Below, one piece after another: positions 5,948 through 5,978 of a stretch of DNA of 5,978 bases. Source of the DNA: Gammaproteobacteria bacterium UBA7376 (GTDB lineage: Bacteria; Pseudomonadota; Gammaproteobacteria; Pseudomonadales; Azotimanducaceae); assembly GCA_002470275.1 (NCBI GenBank), contig DKNY01000065.1:1-5978 (forward strand), given 5' to 3'. The position numbers and the translations under genes were made by a program. Each line of letters opens with the position of its first letter. Position 1 is the first letter of the stretch. A model generated the notes under the pieces. The model worked only from the letters and a program-made list of their open reading frames with translations. It did not search any database and was not told the DNA's origin.

Positions 5948-5978
5948 TGGTTGATCATTGCCCCAGGTTTTGCAAATG

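Noticed and set aside
5131..5958. Longer crotonase start at 5958
   Set aside because: The ribosome site is poor, and the extra 14 residues overlap the hairpin and Shine-Dalgarno of the better start at 5916. It is kept only as a possible regulatory or alternative start.
1..5978. tRNA or rRNA genes, CRISPR arrays, insertion sequences, attachment sites
   Set aside because: I found no tRNA-like cloverleaf, spaced direct repeats, transposase wording or terminal inverted repeats. The window is almost fully filled by five conserved genes.

Overview
This window carries five protein genes and almost no spare DNA. It looks like chromosomal sequence from a Gram-negative, probably marine or hydrocarbon-associated gammaproteobacterium. 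That guess rests on the moderately GC-rich composition, strong Shine-Dalgarno sites, a gammaproteobacterial-type SelO and a CYP153-type P450. The taxonomic call is an inference. No RNA genes, insertion sequences, CRISPR arrays or phage genes are visible.

Layout: (1) 4-1557, minus strand: a complete SelO/YdiU protein AMP-transferase, a conserved housekeeping stress gene with no evident link to the rest. (2) 1558-1681: a 124-bp divergent intergenic region with a candidate sigma70-type promoter and a textbook Shine-Dalgarno for the rightward genes. (3) 1682-5134, plus strand: a tight three-gene unit with gaps of 27 and 24 nt. It encodes a CYP153-like cytochrome P450, a classical short-chain dehydrogenase/reductase (SDR), and a 12-helix GPH/MFS_2 cation symporter. 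(4) 5131-5916, minus strand: a crotonase-fold (enoyl-CoA hydratase/isomerase family) protein. It converges on the transporter gene so tightly that one palindromic CTAG supplies both stop codons.

Working model (inference): the transporter imports a lipophilic or amphipathic substrate, the P450 hydroxylates it (CYP153 enzymes attack terminal or allylic carbons of alkanes, fatty acids and cyclic terpenes), and the SDR oxidises the alcohol with NAD+. The crotonase-like protein may act on the acyl-CoA form. No ferredoxin or ferredoxin reductase is adjacent, so the P450 must borrow its electron supply from elsewhere.

The most unusual points are these. A perfect 10-bp stem hairpin has a 3' arm that is exactly the Shine-Dalgarno of the crotonase gene. 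The crotonase lacks both classical catalytic glutamates. The SDR lacks the Asn of the usual Asn-Ser-Tyr-Lys tetrad. The convergent genes share a CTAG stop with no terminator between them.
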